From Oleiharenicola sp. (GTDB lineage: Bacteria; Verrucomicrobiota; Verrucomicrobiia; Opitutales; Opitutaceae): a stretch of 64,000 bases of DNA. Within the stretch, counting starts at the first letter, position 1; every line of letters begins with the position of its first letter. The position numbers and the translations under genes were made by a program. The stretch is taken from NCBI GenBank assembly GCA_025363455.1, contig JANYDW010000048.1, forward strand, positions 1 to 64,000. Direction: 5' to 3'. The notes below the pieces were generated by a model that saw nothing but the letters and a program-made list of their open reading frames with translations, did not search any database and was not told the origin of the DNA. Below, one piece after another: positions 31,411 through 44,944 of this stretch.

Positions 31411-31869
31411 ATGAAAAAAATCCTGTTCCCTCTGCTGCTGGCCGTCGTCTTGGTCTGCGGATTCACGGCCTGTGGCAGCCCGGAATCCCTCACTGCCGGA
31501 CTCAAGCTTGAGCTCACCGGCATCGAACGGGCGGGCGACGGGACGGTACGGGTCATGTGGAGTGTGCAAAACCCGAATGTCTTCTCCTATGTTTTGGACA
31601 AAACCTCCCACAAGCTCAGTCTCAATGGCACTCTGGTCGGCACCATCACCGACAACTCGCGCATGGGCGTCCCGGCCCAAAGTCATGCAGAGCGCACCGG
31701 GGTGCTGACCCCCGCCAAGCCCCCCGCCGCGGCGGTCATTGACCAGGCGGTCAACCGAGGCTCCGCCGCTTACCGGCTGGATTCCATCGTCAACGTCCTG
31801 CTGCTGGATGACAAATTCGAGAAGAGGTCGCTCGCGGCCTCGGGCACCGTCACCGTCACCGCCAAATAA
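31411..31869 (+). CDS. LEA14/WHy-domain lipoprotein
   Basis: A 152-residue lipoprotein precursor (MKKILFPLLLAVVLVCGFTACG, lipid Cys near residue 21). The mature part has the LEA type 2 beta-sandwich pattern: LKLELTGIERAGDGTVRVMWSVQNPNVFSYVLDKTSHKLSLNG, a WHy-like alternation of a strand and NPN turn. LEA14-like proteins bind membranes or stabilise proteins under stress. ATG 31411 gives the signal; an earlier frame start is not credible. Confidence 0.7.
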   Translation: MKKILFPLLLAVVLVCGFTACGSPESLTAGLKLELTGIERAGDGTVRVMWSVQNPNVFSYVLDKTSHKLSLNGTLVGTITDNSRMGVPAQSHAERTGVLTPAKPPAAAVIDQAVNRGSAAYRLDSIVNVLLLDDKFEKRSLAASGTVTVTAK

Positions 31870-31922
31870 AACGGCCCCGGATTGACCGAGACCGCGGGCT
31901 TCAGTTCGTTGTGAATCTAGGA

Positions 31923-32165
31923 TCAGGCGGCCAGTTGCTGGACCGGGGCCGCCGAACGATGAGCCTTGATGGGCGCCGGTAGGCGGATCGGGCGGACCAC
32001 CAGCAGTGGCCGCGACTCGCGACTATATTGGTTCACCGTCCAAGCCACGAGGCCGATGGTGAAGAGGATGGCGGTAAAGTCGGCGGCGTCAAAGGGACGA
32101 CCGCTCGCCACAGAAGCCAAACCCAGGAGGGTGGCGGTCAGAACGGAGATGAGGGAGGTTTTCAT
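31923..32165 (-). CDS. Small membrane protein, unknown
   Basis: Eighty residues with two hydrophobic segments (LISVLTATLLGLASVASG and FTAILFTIGLVAWTVNQY) and a basic, Pro-rich tail. No family is recognised. ATG 32165 opens with MKTSLISV, typical of a secreted or membrane start. Converges with the lipoprotein gene, 53 bases away. Confidence 0.5.
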   Translation of the reverse strand: MKTSLISVLTATLLGLASVASGRPFDAADFTAILFTIGLVAWTVNQYSRESRPLLVVRPIRLPAPIKAHRSAAPVQQLAA

Positions 32166-32319
32166 GGGAGCGTTGGTTGTTTCCCTGATAACCCAGCCCG
32201 CCGCGAAAAGTTGCAGACTTTCGCAAACCGCTGCGCAAACGCATGCTCCCCAGCCCGAATCCGGATGATACCGGGACTAAAAACTTGCCGCTTCACATGC
32301 GGTGAAGCAGCCCTGTGTC

Positions 32320-33579
32320 ATGCGTGTTGACCTATTCTGCCTCGGTCTTCTGGTCATTGCAGCCCAAGCGCACGGAGCGGACGGCGGAGAGTCATCCGGG
32401 CTGGAAGTGATGTTCATCCCCACGATCCAGTATGCCCACGAGGATATCTGGGCCAAGACGCCGAACGGTCGCGGGCCGCATTTCACCGGCGTCGGGCAGA
32501 TCGTGCGCAACCAGCCGGTGCATATCCTGGTCTCCGCAGCCCGTTTCACCACCGACCCCGAAGGAACCGCCGAGGTCAATTACCGCGTGACTTCCATCCG
32601 GCCCGATGGGACCCGTGGTGGTGAGAAAGAGGGACTGAAGCTCATTCCCCGCGGAAAATCCGGGGATCCCCGCTACATCCATCGGGCGGCCGAGCAGTTG
32701 GTGTGGGCCTTTGGCGACGATGACCCGCTCGGAACCTGGCGGATTGTGGTGGAAGCAACTGATGTGATCCGTGGTGTATCCGTCCGGCACGAACAGCCGA
32801 TCACGGTGTGTGATGATGCCTTGCTGCAGGAACCACTGCCACCGGGGACGGAGCAGAGCCGTTGGCTCCTGAATTATCATAACAAGCCCGTACCCCAGCA
32901 ACTGCTGGCAGCCGTCAAATTCATCGCGGAAAATCCGCCGGCGGGAGCTAAACCGCGCAGCGATGCGGAGAACGGCACCTGGTTGGGATTCTTCGAACAA
33001 GCCCTAGTCGACAACCCTTGGCTGCTGCCGCACATCGTCCTGCGGCTGGATAAGGCCGAGGGTCGCGAGCAAGAGCTACTGGCGACCTGCCTGGCCTATG
33101 CGAAACGCGACGAGCTTTCGTTTTTCCAAACCCTGCCGGAGAAAGCACGCGCGGCCTTCATGCTGCAGCGGGTGCAAACCTGGCCGGCCCCGACGAAGGA
33201 ACCACTCAGCGGAGCCCAACTCGATGTGCTGTGGGGTCGGTTTTTCGCCAGCGGCCGCTTCGCTCCCATCCGTGAGCTCGTCGCCGTGCTGGCCTACCAT
33301 CCTTACAAGGATGCGTTGGAGAAGTTCAAGAAACTGGAGAAAAAACCGCGGGGACTCCCGCTCGAAGCGCAGAAGAATGCGGTTTTCGGAGCGGTGGTCT
33401 GGTCGCTGCGCAGCAACATCCAGCAAGACAAGGTCGTGCGGGACTACTGCGAGGGCATCCTGCTGCGCAAAGAGCTGCCTGAAGCTGAACACAGCTGGCT
33501 CGCGGGAATATTCCGCACCGCCGTGGAGAACCTGCCAAAGGGCCCGCCGGCGGTACCGGCCGCCAAACCAGCTGGTTGA
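32320..33579 (+). CDS. Secreted hypothetical protein of about 420 residues
   Basis: A precursor with a signal peptide (MRVDLFCLGLLVIAAQAHGA) and a front half of beta strands ending near residue 165 with DDALLQEP. From there it is helical with many charged residues, resembling TPR-like tails but without a recognisable repeat. It is alone on its strand between divergent and convergent neighbours. I cannot assign a family. ATG 32320 was chosen over GTG 32302 because it begins the signal peptide. Confidence 0.6.
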   Translation: MRVDLFCLGLLVIAAQAHGADGGESSGLEVMFIPTIQYAHEDIWAKTPNGRGPHFTGVGQIVRNQPVHILVSAARFTTDPEGTAEVNYRVTSIRPDGTRGGEKEGLKLIPRGKSGDPRYIHRAAEQLVWAFGDDDPLGTWRIVVEATDVIRGVSVRHEQPITVCDDALLQEPLPPGTEQSRWLLNYHNKPVPQQLLAAVKFIAENPPAGAKPRSDAENGTWLGFFEQALVDNPWLLPHIVLRLDKAEGREQELLATCLAYAKRDELSFFQTLPEKARAAFMLQRVQTWPAPTKEPLSGAQLDVLWGRFFASGRFAPIRELVAVLAYHPYKDALEKFKKLEKKPRGLPLEAQKNAVFGAVVWSLRSNIQQDKVVRDYCEGILLRKELPEAEHSWLAGIFRTAVENLPKGPPAVPAAKPAG

Positions 33580-33588
33580 GCGATCCGC

Positions 33589-34401
33589 TCAGCTGCCCCC
33601 GCCACCCGCGGCGTTGGAAACGGGCTTGAATTTCGCCCGGAAGAGCGCGCCGAGGTAATCACGATTCAGTCGGGCGATAAAATCGTGCGTGATCGTCTTC
33701 GGGCACACTGCGCTGCACTCGTACTGGTTGGTGCAGTTGCCGAATCCCGCGGCATCCATGGTCTGGACCATGGCGAAGACCCGCTTGTCTCGCTCCGGCT
33801 GGCCCTGCGGCATGAGCCCAAGGTGCGAGACCTTGGCGGCAACGAAGAGCATGGCCGACGCGTTCTTGCAGGCCGCGACACAGGCTCCGCAACCGATGCA
33901 AGCAGCCGCATCCATGGCGAGGTCGGCGTCCTCCTTCGGCACGGGAATCGAGTTGGCATCGGGGGCGGCGCCGGTGCGGACGGAGATGAACCCACCCGCC
34001 TGCTGGATCTGGTCGAAGGCGCTGCGATCAGTGACGAGATCCTTCTGGATCGGAAAGGCGCGCGCGCGGAAGGGCTCGACGACAATGGTATCGCCATCGG
34101 CAAAGCTGCGCATGTAGAGTTGGCAGGTGGCAATGCCCTGGCCCGGGCCGTGCGGTTTGCCGTTGATCGTGCAGGAACATGTGCCGCAGATGCCCTCGCG
34201 GCAGTCGTGGGCGAACGCAATCGGTTCGCCGCCGTCCTTGGTGATGCCGTCATTCACCACGTCGAGCAGTTCGAGGAAGGACATGTCGGGGTTCACATTT
34301 GCCGCCGGGTAATCGACAAAATGACCGGGCTGGGCCGGGCCGGCCTGGCGCCAGACCCGCAGCGTGACGGAGAAAAGTTTCTTGGTGGTGGGAGCGACCA
34401 T
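33589..34401 (-). CDS. sdhB: Succinate dehydrogenase/fumarate reductase iron-sulfur subunit
   Basis: A 270-residue protein with the 2Fe-2S ligands in CREGICGTC and the later Cys sets [12 protein letters not shown] and CSAVCPK for the 4Fe-4S and 3Fe-4S clusters. It passes electrons from SdhA to the membrane anchor. Gene order on the minus strand is sdhC, sdhA, sdhB, with 18 bases before it. Confidence 0.95.
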   Translation of the reverse strand: MVAPTTKKLFSVTLRVWRQAGPAQPGHFVDYPAANVNPDMSFLELLDVVNDGITKDGGEPIAFAHDCREGICGTCSCTINGKPHGPGQGIATCQLYMRSFADGDTIVVEPFRARAFPIQKDLVTDRSAFDQIQQAGGFISVRTGAAPDANSIPVPKEDADLAMDAAACIGCGACVAACKNASAMLFVAAKVSHLGLMPQGQPERDKRVFAMVQTMDAAGFGNCTNQYECSAVCPKTITHDFIARLNRDYLGALFRAKFKPVSNAAGGGGS

Positions 34402-34419
34402 GATGGATTTCTCGGGGAA

Positions 34420-36342
<1,923 letters not shown>

Positions 36343-36354
36343 GGCGGAAAGGGA

Positions 36355-37053
36355 TCAGGCGTGGAGCTTCACGAGGCCGCCGAGCACGGCGACCGGAATG
36401 GCCGCGTTGAGAAGAAAATAACCCCAGCAGTAGGCGACGGCGAATCGCTCCAAGCCGAGCGTCCACTTTTCGTTCTTCAGGCCGAGCGTCTGCAGCATGC
36501 TGACAATGCCGTGAGCGAGATGGTAGCTGAGCAGGCCGACCGCAATGATGTAGAAGACCGAGACCCCGACATTGCTAAAGCCCTGCACCATCATGGTGTG
36601 AATGTCGCGTACCTTGGTGCCGTTGAGCAACGTGAAGGTGTGCTCGCTCCACTGCGGATGCCCGATACGGACGGTGAAGTGCGCAAGATGGAAAAGGATG
36701 AAAGCCAGCACGACGAGGCCGGTGCGGGCCATAACGCGCGAGGCGAGCGTCGCGCGGTTGGTGTGCGTCACCCCGTAATCCTGCGGTCGGGCGGCACGAT
36801 TTTCCAGGGTAAGCTGGATGGCCAGCCACACATGGATCACCACGCAGGCGAGCAGAAAGAGGCGAATGAGCCACAAGCCGGCGCCGAGGGATTCGAGCAT
36901 ATGGCCGTAGGCGTTGATCTTTTCCGGCGGGAGGAAGACCTGAAGATTGCCCAATAAATGCCCGGTCACGAAGCCGAAGAGCACAAGTCCGGTCGCCGCC
37001 ATGAGGAATTTCCTGCCCAAGGAGGAACTGAAGAGCGAACCAAGTAGATTCAT
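36355..37053 (-). CDS. sdhC: Succinate dehydrogenase cytochrome b558-type membrane anchor
   Basis: A 232-residue protein with five hydrophobic segments and well-placed His residues (GHLLGNLQVF, HVWLAIQL, LFHLAHFTVRIGH, YHLAHGIV) that would bind two haems, as in B-type enzymes. It anchors SdhA/SdhB and reduces menaquinone. ATG 37053 (MNLLGSLFSSSLGRKFLMAATG) is preferred; an earlier start adds 26 residues without hydrophobic signal. No SdhD is needed in this type. Confidence 0.92.
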   Translation of the reverse strand: MNLLGSLFSSSLGRKFLMAATGLVLFGFVTGHLLGNLQVFLPPEKINAYGHMLESLGAGLWLIRLFLLACVVIHVWLAIQLTLENRAARPQDYGVTHTNRATLASRVMARTGLVVLAFILFHLAHFTVRIGHPQWSEHTFTLLNGTKVRDIHTMMVQGFSNVGVSVFYIIAVGLLSYHLAHGIVSMLQTLGLKNEKWTLGLERFAVAYCWGYFLLNAAIPVAVLGGLVKLHA

Positions 37054-37192
37054 CGTGCGAATCGGGGGAAAATTGCCGGGGTTGGACGAAATGTCGAAAC
37101 CGAAGAAACTGGGCCTGATGCCGGTTGGCAAGGCACCGAAAAGTGCCCGGCCTTATATATTAGTCACCCTAACCGCCTGAAGCAGGCCGCGT

Positions 37193-38461
37193 TCAGCGCG
37201 CCAAAGGTTTCAAGAGGGCGAATTTGCCGCTAGCAGCCGGTTGGATGAACTTACGGCGGAACAGTGCCACCCGGACATCCGACCCCAGCACTCCCGCGAG
37301 AGGGCCGGCCATGGCCTCCGGCGCCACCCCATCGGCGACATATTGAAACTCCCAGCGCTGATCCGATCCTTGGACCAAGCTCCAGTGCCAGCACGCGAAA
37401 TCGTCCGACAGCGCCGCATCAATTTCGAAGGCCGACACGACGGCGCCATCCGGGCGAAAAAGGAGATCCTTCTCCCGGCCCAGAATGCGGAAGCCGGTGG
37501 GCGTGCGCCGTACAATGTCACCGGTATGGTAACGCAGCAGCGGCATCGCCTCGCGGTCGCGGGTGGTGACATTGATCTGGAACACTTCCTCCGCCCCTTC
37601 GCGCCAAGGAGTCAACTCGAGGAATGCATTCCCCTCCACCGCGCGGAGATTGTCCGCGAAGGCGTCGCCGACAAACAGGTAGCCCGCCTCGGTTGAACCG
37701 TAGAGATCCACCTGCATGGCTCCCGGGAAAGCCTCCGCAATCCGCCGGCTGTGCTGCCGACTGGCTTTGCCATAAGTGAGAATGACTGTCTCTATGCTAG
37801 CCATTTGCACGCGGCGTCTTTGTAAGGCCCGCGCCAGGAGTGAAAGATAGACAGGTTCACCCTCGATGACCTGCGGCTTCACCGCCTGCAGTTCCAGCAC
37901 GATGCGATCCCACTCGGCTTCGGGAAAGGCAAACGGATCGCTGGAGAGATTCAGGTAGACCGTTCCGTCGAAATAGCGGTGCGGAAAGGGATGATCTTCG
38001 TAGGGACAAAGGTTGCTCGAACAACCCACCGGGGCCAGGACGCACTTGCGGTACGGCCGGTCCACGTACTGCGCCAGACGGGGATGGGCGAGATAGGCGC
38101 GGCGCGTCTGGGCGTTCCACCAACCGTCTTCCATGACCACCGTCATCGGCCCGCTCGTCGTGCCAGAGGTGTGCTCGTATTCGTATTTCTTCTGCACAAA
38201 GCCGCGCTCGATTTCGGCGTAGTCGGAAAAAAACGCGCTGTGCCCGTGCCGGACAATCTCCTGCTTGGTCAGGACCGGAATTTCCCGGTAACATGACCAC
38301 TGCAGCGGTTCCGCATGCAGCGGAAAACGCCGGGTGTAGAGGGGGCTGCGCCGGTAGATTGCGCGAATTTCCCGTTCCAGCGGAGCCGGCAGACCACCAC
38401 CGTCTTCCCACCCCAGGCTTTCAGGGGTGTTGGCGAAGAGGGCGGCAACGGGAGATTTCAT
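37193..38461 (-). CDS. PaaK-like adenylate-forming enzyme (phenylacetate-CoA-ligase family)
   Basis: A 422-residue protein of the PaaK/CapK branch of adenylate-forming enzymes. The phosphate loop reads HTSGTTSGPM, followed by DLYGSTEAGY (the A5 motif) and YHTGDIV with the Asp that binds ribose. Such proteins activate an acid with ATP, often for CoA transfer. The substrate is unknown. ATG 38461 was chosen because the longer frame would run into the NUDIX gene. The NUDIX gene lies 35 bases upstream on the same strand. Confidence 0.78.
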   Translation of the reverse strand: MKSPVAALFANTPESLGWEDGGGLPAPLEREIRAIYRRSPLYTRRFPLHAEPLQWSCYREIPVLTKQEIVRHGHSAFFSDYAEIERGFVQKKYEYEHTSGTTSGPMTVVMEDGWWNAQTRRAYLAHPRLAQYVDRPYRKCVLAPVGCSSNLCPYEDHPFPHRYFDGTVYLNLSSDPFAFPEAEWDRIVLELQAVKPQVIEGEPVYLSLLARALQRRRVQMASIETVILTYGKASRQHSRRIAEAFPGAMQVDLYGSTEAGYLFVGDAFADNLRAVEGNAFLELTPWREGAEEVFQINVTTRDREAMPLLRYHTGDIVRRTPTGFRILGREKDLLFRPDGAVVSAFEIDAALSDDFACWHWSLVQGSDQRWEFQYVADGVAPEAMAGPLAGVLGSDVRVALFRRKFIQPAASGKFALLKPLAR

Positions 38462-38496
38462 CAGGTGCGGGGAGTGAAGTCCGGCACACGGCGATG

Positions 38497-39075
38497 TCAA
38501 ACCGGGCGGGTTTTCAACTTTTCCCAATGCGGCGTGAATAGCAGCAGGGCGTCCAATACCATCGCATGGGTGATGCCGCCACGACTGGCGAGGGAGTAGA
38601 TTTCCTCGACCGGCTTGGTCATGATCTCGAATTCCTCGTCCGGATCCCATTCCAGGTCCGCCAAGGGGCACGCCTGCTCCACCAGCACGAGGTGGCAGCG
38701 ATTGCTCTGCATGGCGGGATTGGGATGCACGGACCCCAAGAGTCGCGCGGTCGTGCCGACGTAGCCCGATTCCTCGCGCAATTCCCGCACGCCAGCCGCG
38801 ACCGGGTCCTCGCCCGCGTCGATAATTCCGCCCGGGATCTCGAGGGAAAAATCATTGATCCCGTAGCGAAATTGCCGGACCAGCACGAGATGATGCCCGG
38901 GCGTGAGCGCGACGACATTCACCCAGTCGGGGGGATTGATGACAAAAAAATCCTGCGGCTTCTCCCGGTCCGGATGCTGATAGATCGCGCGCACCACGTC
39001 GAAGATCCGCGTGGTCGCGTATGGTTCAGTGCGCAGGCGCCGCCAGCGCTGGGGTTCACCGGGGTGCTTTGGCAT
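38497..39075 (-). CDS. NUDIX hydrolase (ADP-ribose-pyrophosphatase-like)
   Basis: The 192-residue protein has a full NUDIX box, beginning GGIIDAGED and continuing through RELREESGY. Upstream VVRQFRYGIND is common in ADP-ribose and nucleoside-diphosphate-sugar hydrolases. ATG 39075 starts two bases after the T-tract of a terminator hairpin, which is unusual. A longer start at 39135 would translate through that hairpin. Expected activity is hydrolysis of a nucleoside diphosphate linked to another group. Confidence 0.85.
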   Translation of the reverse strand: MPKHPGEPQRWRRLRTEPYATTRIFDVVRAIYQHPDREKPQDFFVINPPDWVNVVALTPGHHLVLVRQFRYGINDFSLEIPGGIIDAGEDPVAAGVRELREESGYVGTTARLLGSVHPNPAMQSNRCHLVLVEQACPLADLEWDPDEEFEIMTKPVEEIYSLASRGGITHAMVLDALLLFTPHWEKLKTRPV

Positions 39076-39078
39076 GGC

Positions 39079-39115
39079 AAAAAAAATGCCTCCGCGACCG
39101 AAGTCTGGGAGGCAT
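39079..39115 (-). terminator. Intrinsic terminator of the LysM gene, ending at the NUDIX start
   Basis: Read leftwards, ATGCCTCC (39115-39108) pairs with GGAGGCAT (39093-39086) and continues into seven more T residues (39085-39079). The stem lies about 20 bases after the LysM stop. The NUDIX ATG is at 39075, so transcription of that gene must come from read-through or a promoter inside the hairpin region. Confidence 0.8.
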
Positions 39116-39135
39116 GGAAAATTATCCGGCGCCAA

Positions 39136-39660
39136 TTACTTCTTCGGGACGCGGATCTTCTGCCCCACCTTCAGGTGGGCCGGATTCAGGCCGGGATTCT
39201 CCGCCTCAATGGCGTCCAGTTTCACGGCGAACTTGCGCGCAATCTTGGCGAGCGTGTCACCGGGGGCGATGGAGTAGGTGCCATCGGCATTGAGCACGCC
39301 GGTGGGAGCCGCGCCTGCCTTGCCGGCGGGAGCTGCGGCCTTGGCTTTCATGGCTTCCTCGACCTTGGTGACCTGGCCACGCAGGGTGCCGATCTGCTCG
39401 CCGAGCTGATTCAGTGCGTCCTGAACGCCTTGGCGCAGAGCCTTGTTGTCGCTTTCGGATTTGGCCGTCGCGGCGCGCAATTCGCCTTCAACGGTGGCAA
39501 TGCGCGGAATCTCCGCATCATGCGCCGCCACGGTCTTTTGGAGCGGAGAAAGTTTGGCCAAAGCTACGCCTGAAAGGATCAGAGCGAGAACCCCTGCACC
39601 AACGCCCACGTAGGAGAGTATGTTGCTGGAGCTGTTACTATCACGAGAAAGAGTATCCAT
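39136..39660 (-). CDS. LysM-domain membrane-anchored coiled-coil protein
   Basis: A 174-residue protein: one membrane helix (YVGVGAGVLALILSGVALAKL, residues about 17-37), a coiled-coil section of about 70 residues, an Ala/Lys-rich linker and a C-terminal LysM domain (SIAPGDTLAKIARKFAVKL...LKVGQKIRVPKK, about 128-174). LysM binds N-acetylglucosamine polymers, so it probably attaches to peptidoglycan in the periplasm. Transcription ends at the terminator listed next to it. Confidence 0.85.
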   Translation of the reverse strand: MDTLSRDSNSSSNILSYVGVGAGVLALILSGVALAKLSPLQKTVAAHDAEIPRIATVEGELRAATAKSESDNKALRQGVQDALNQLGEQIGTLRGQVTKVEEAMKAKAAAPAGKAGAAPTGVLNADGTYSIAPGDTLAKIARKFAVKLDAIEAENPGLNPAHLKVGQKIRVPKK

Positions 39661-39877
39661 TTTTTAAGAGGTTGAAGAGGAGTGTTTAGGGGGGGTAATT
39701 CGGTGAGGCAAGAAGCATTTTTTGGCATTCTACACCGGAAGATTCTTTACCGATCCCGCACAGATTCATGGGTTAATATTAACTTGGGTGGGCTGCCGGA
39801 CCGGACGATTCAGCCGCACTCTTTCGACAGGAACATTGACACGCCGGATGACAACCCTCCCATTTAAAGACAGTAAT

Positions 39878-39954
39878 CGGGGTGTAGCTTAGTCTGGTAG
39901 AGCGCCTGGTTTGGGACCAGGAGGTCGTAGGTTCGAATCCTATCGCCCCGACCA
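39878..39954 (+). tRNA. tRNA-Pro (anticodon UGG)
   Basis: A 77-base cloverleaf: acceptor arm CGGGGTG pairs with CGCCCCG (one G-U pair), D-arm GCTTAGTCTGGTAGAGC, anticodon stem CCTGG/CCAGG with loop TTTGGGA. Anticodon TGG at 39912-39914 reads proline CCA/CCG codons. The T-arm with GGTTCGAATCC and encoded 3' CCA are present. Confidence 0.96.
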
Positions 39955-39999
39955 TTTTCCGCCGCGGCCAATAGCGGCCCAAGCGGTGGGACTGCGACC

Positions 40000-40653
40000 T
40001 TATTCCGACCTGATCGAAAGCAGGGCCGTGGTTCTTTGCGACCAGACACTCCCGGCATCAATTTTGCTCGTCTCGGCCACGAGCCGGCTGACTTCGGCGG
40101 CGTTGCCGGCCTCAAGGGCGAGGGTCGCGAGGTGAAAATCCGCCTCGAGTCGCGCGCTCTTGGCCAGGGTGGTATCGGTCCCGATCGCCTTGAGCGCCGC
40201 TTCTCCCCCGGATTTGTCACCGGTGTAAAACAAGCTCATCGCCGCGCCGACCTTGGCGCGCCCCAGGAGAACCGGGTTCTTCAGGCTGACGGCGGCCTTC
40301 TTGTAATTGTCGGCGGCCGCGTGGAAATCCGCTGCAGCATATTTGCTATCGGCGAGGCGCAGATAGGCGACTCCGGCGAGGGCATGGTCGGGATTGGCCC
40401 CGGCAAATGTGGCCAGTTGCTCCGGACGATCGGCCACCTTGGCGTAGTCGTCGCGCACGTTCTGCTCGTGCTGGGCGACGTAATACTGCCAGCCCTCACG
40501 ACCGATGACGGCCAGCAGCGCGGCGACACATACCAGCAAAACCAAGCTGCGATTCTTGTCCCAGAACGCGTGGAGTGCGATTTCAAAACCGTCTTCAATC
40601 GCAATGGCGGACTGGTCCTTGGTCTGGCTTTCAGTGGAGGGGGGGGTGATCAT
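40000..40653 (-). CDS. YfgM-like tetratricopeptide membrane protein
   Basis: A 217-residue protein with a short N-terminal cytoplasmic part, one membrane helix (LVLLVCVAALLAVIGREGWQYY) and a TPR-like helical outside part (about 70-215). Layout and length match YfgM, which helps proteins leave the Sec machinery in E. coli. Part of the match is general, so the exact role is uncertain. ATG 40653 is used because the part before it in a longer frame is not conserved-looking. Confidence 0.7.
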   Translation of the reverse strand: MITPPSTESQTKDQSAIAIEDGFEIALHAFWDKNRSLVLLVCVAALLAVIGREGWQYYVAQHEQNVRDDYAKVADRPEQLATFAGANPDHALAGVAYLRLADSKYAAADFHAAADNYKKAAVSLKNPVLLGRAKVGAAMSLFYTGDKSGGEAALKAIGTDTTLAKSARLEADFHLATLALEAGNAAEVSRLVAETSKIDAGSVWSQRTTALLSIRSE

Positions 40654-40737
40654 GGAGCCGGGCAGATTGGGAAACCGGGCGGATAGCCTCAAGAGCAAAA
40701 GGCGCACCCCGCAGCGCCGGCCGCCAGACTCGGGCCG

Positions 40738-41592
40738 TCAGTCAAAAACGACGGTCTTGTTGCCGTAGATGAGGATGCGATTTTCCAAGTGCCAGCGAAG
40801 AGCCTGGGCCAGCACAAGTTTCTCCAGGTCGCGCCCTTTGCGCACGAGGTCGTCCACCCCGTGACGGTGCGTCACCCGCACGACGTCTTGTTGGATAATG
40901 GGACCGTCGTCGAGCACCGCAGTGGCATAATGCGCCGTGGCGCCGATGAGTTTCACCCCGCGGGTGTGGGCTTGGTGGTACGGCTTTCCGCCGGCGAAAG
41001 CCGGCAGGAAAGAGTGATGGATGTTGATCACCGGCACCCCGCAATTCTGGAGAAAATCCGCCGTCAACACCTGCATGTAGCGCGCAAGTACGGCGAATTC
41101 CGCGCCCACCGTGCGCAGAATTTCCCGCTGGCGCCGCTCCGCTTCCGGCTTGGTGGCGGCCGATACCGGCACATGGTGAAACGCCAGCCCGTAGTGGCGG
41201 GCGGCCCCGGCCAGGTCGGCATGGTTGGAGATTACGCAGGCAAAATCGCCGGCGAACTCCCCCGCCTTCCAGCGCAAGGCCAGGTCGTGGAAGCAATGGT
41301 CCTCCTTTGAGACAAACAAGACGCCCTGGCGCCGATGATCGGATCGCGCAACGTTGGCCGACATGCCGAGCGAAGCGGCAAAGGCGCGGAGCTCGGTGGC
41401 TTCGTTGGCTGCCCCGGGACCGGCGGGCACCCACTCGATGCGCTGGAAAAATTCGCCGGCCTCCATGTCGCGATGCTGGTCGGCATGCAGAATGTTTCCT
41501 TGGCGAGCATAAATCCAGCCCGAGGTCCTCGCCACCAAGCCGGGCTGGTCGGGACCGTGCAGGAGGGCAACGAGCGTGGCGGGCGGTTTCAT
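40738..41592 (-). CDS. purU: Formyltetrahydrofolate deformylase
   Basis: The 284-residue enzyme frees formate from 10-formyl-THF for purine synthesis and C1 balance. An N-terminal ACT domain (LVALLHGPDQPGLVARTSGWIY) is followed by the formyltransferase fold with catalytic NIHHSFLPAFAGGKPYHQA and GATAHYATAVLDDGPII, including the conserved Asn, His and Asp. Starts 13 bases after the carB stop, so the two are probably in one transcript. Confidence 0.94.
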   Translation of the reverse strand: MKPPATLVALLHGPDQPGLVARTSGWIYARQGNILHADQHRDMEAGEFFQRIEWVPAGPGAANEATELRAFAASLGMSANVARSDHRRQGVLFVSKEDHCFHDLALRWKAGEFAGDFACVISNHADLAGAARHYGLAFHHVPVSAATKPEAERRQREILRTVGAEFAVLARYMQVLTADFLQNCGVPVINIHHSFLPAFAGGKPYHQAHTRGVKLIGATAHYATAVLDDGPIIQQDVVRVTHRHGVDDLVRKGRDLEKLVLAQALRWHLENRILIYGNKTVVFD

Positions 41593-41605
41593 GACCGGCG
41601 GGGGA

Positions 41606-44845
<3,240 letters not shown>

Positions 44846-44944
44846 GGGCGTGAGCGCCCGCGAGGTTTGCCAGCGGCCCATGGTGGCGCAAGCGGTAAAG
44901 CTGGCCGTGACACGCCACCTGCGCCCACCCGGCGAGACTGCGCC

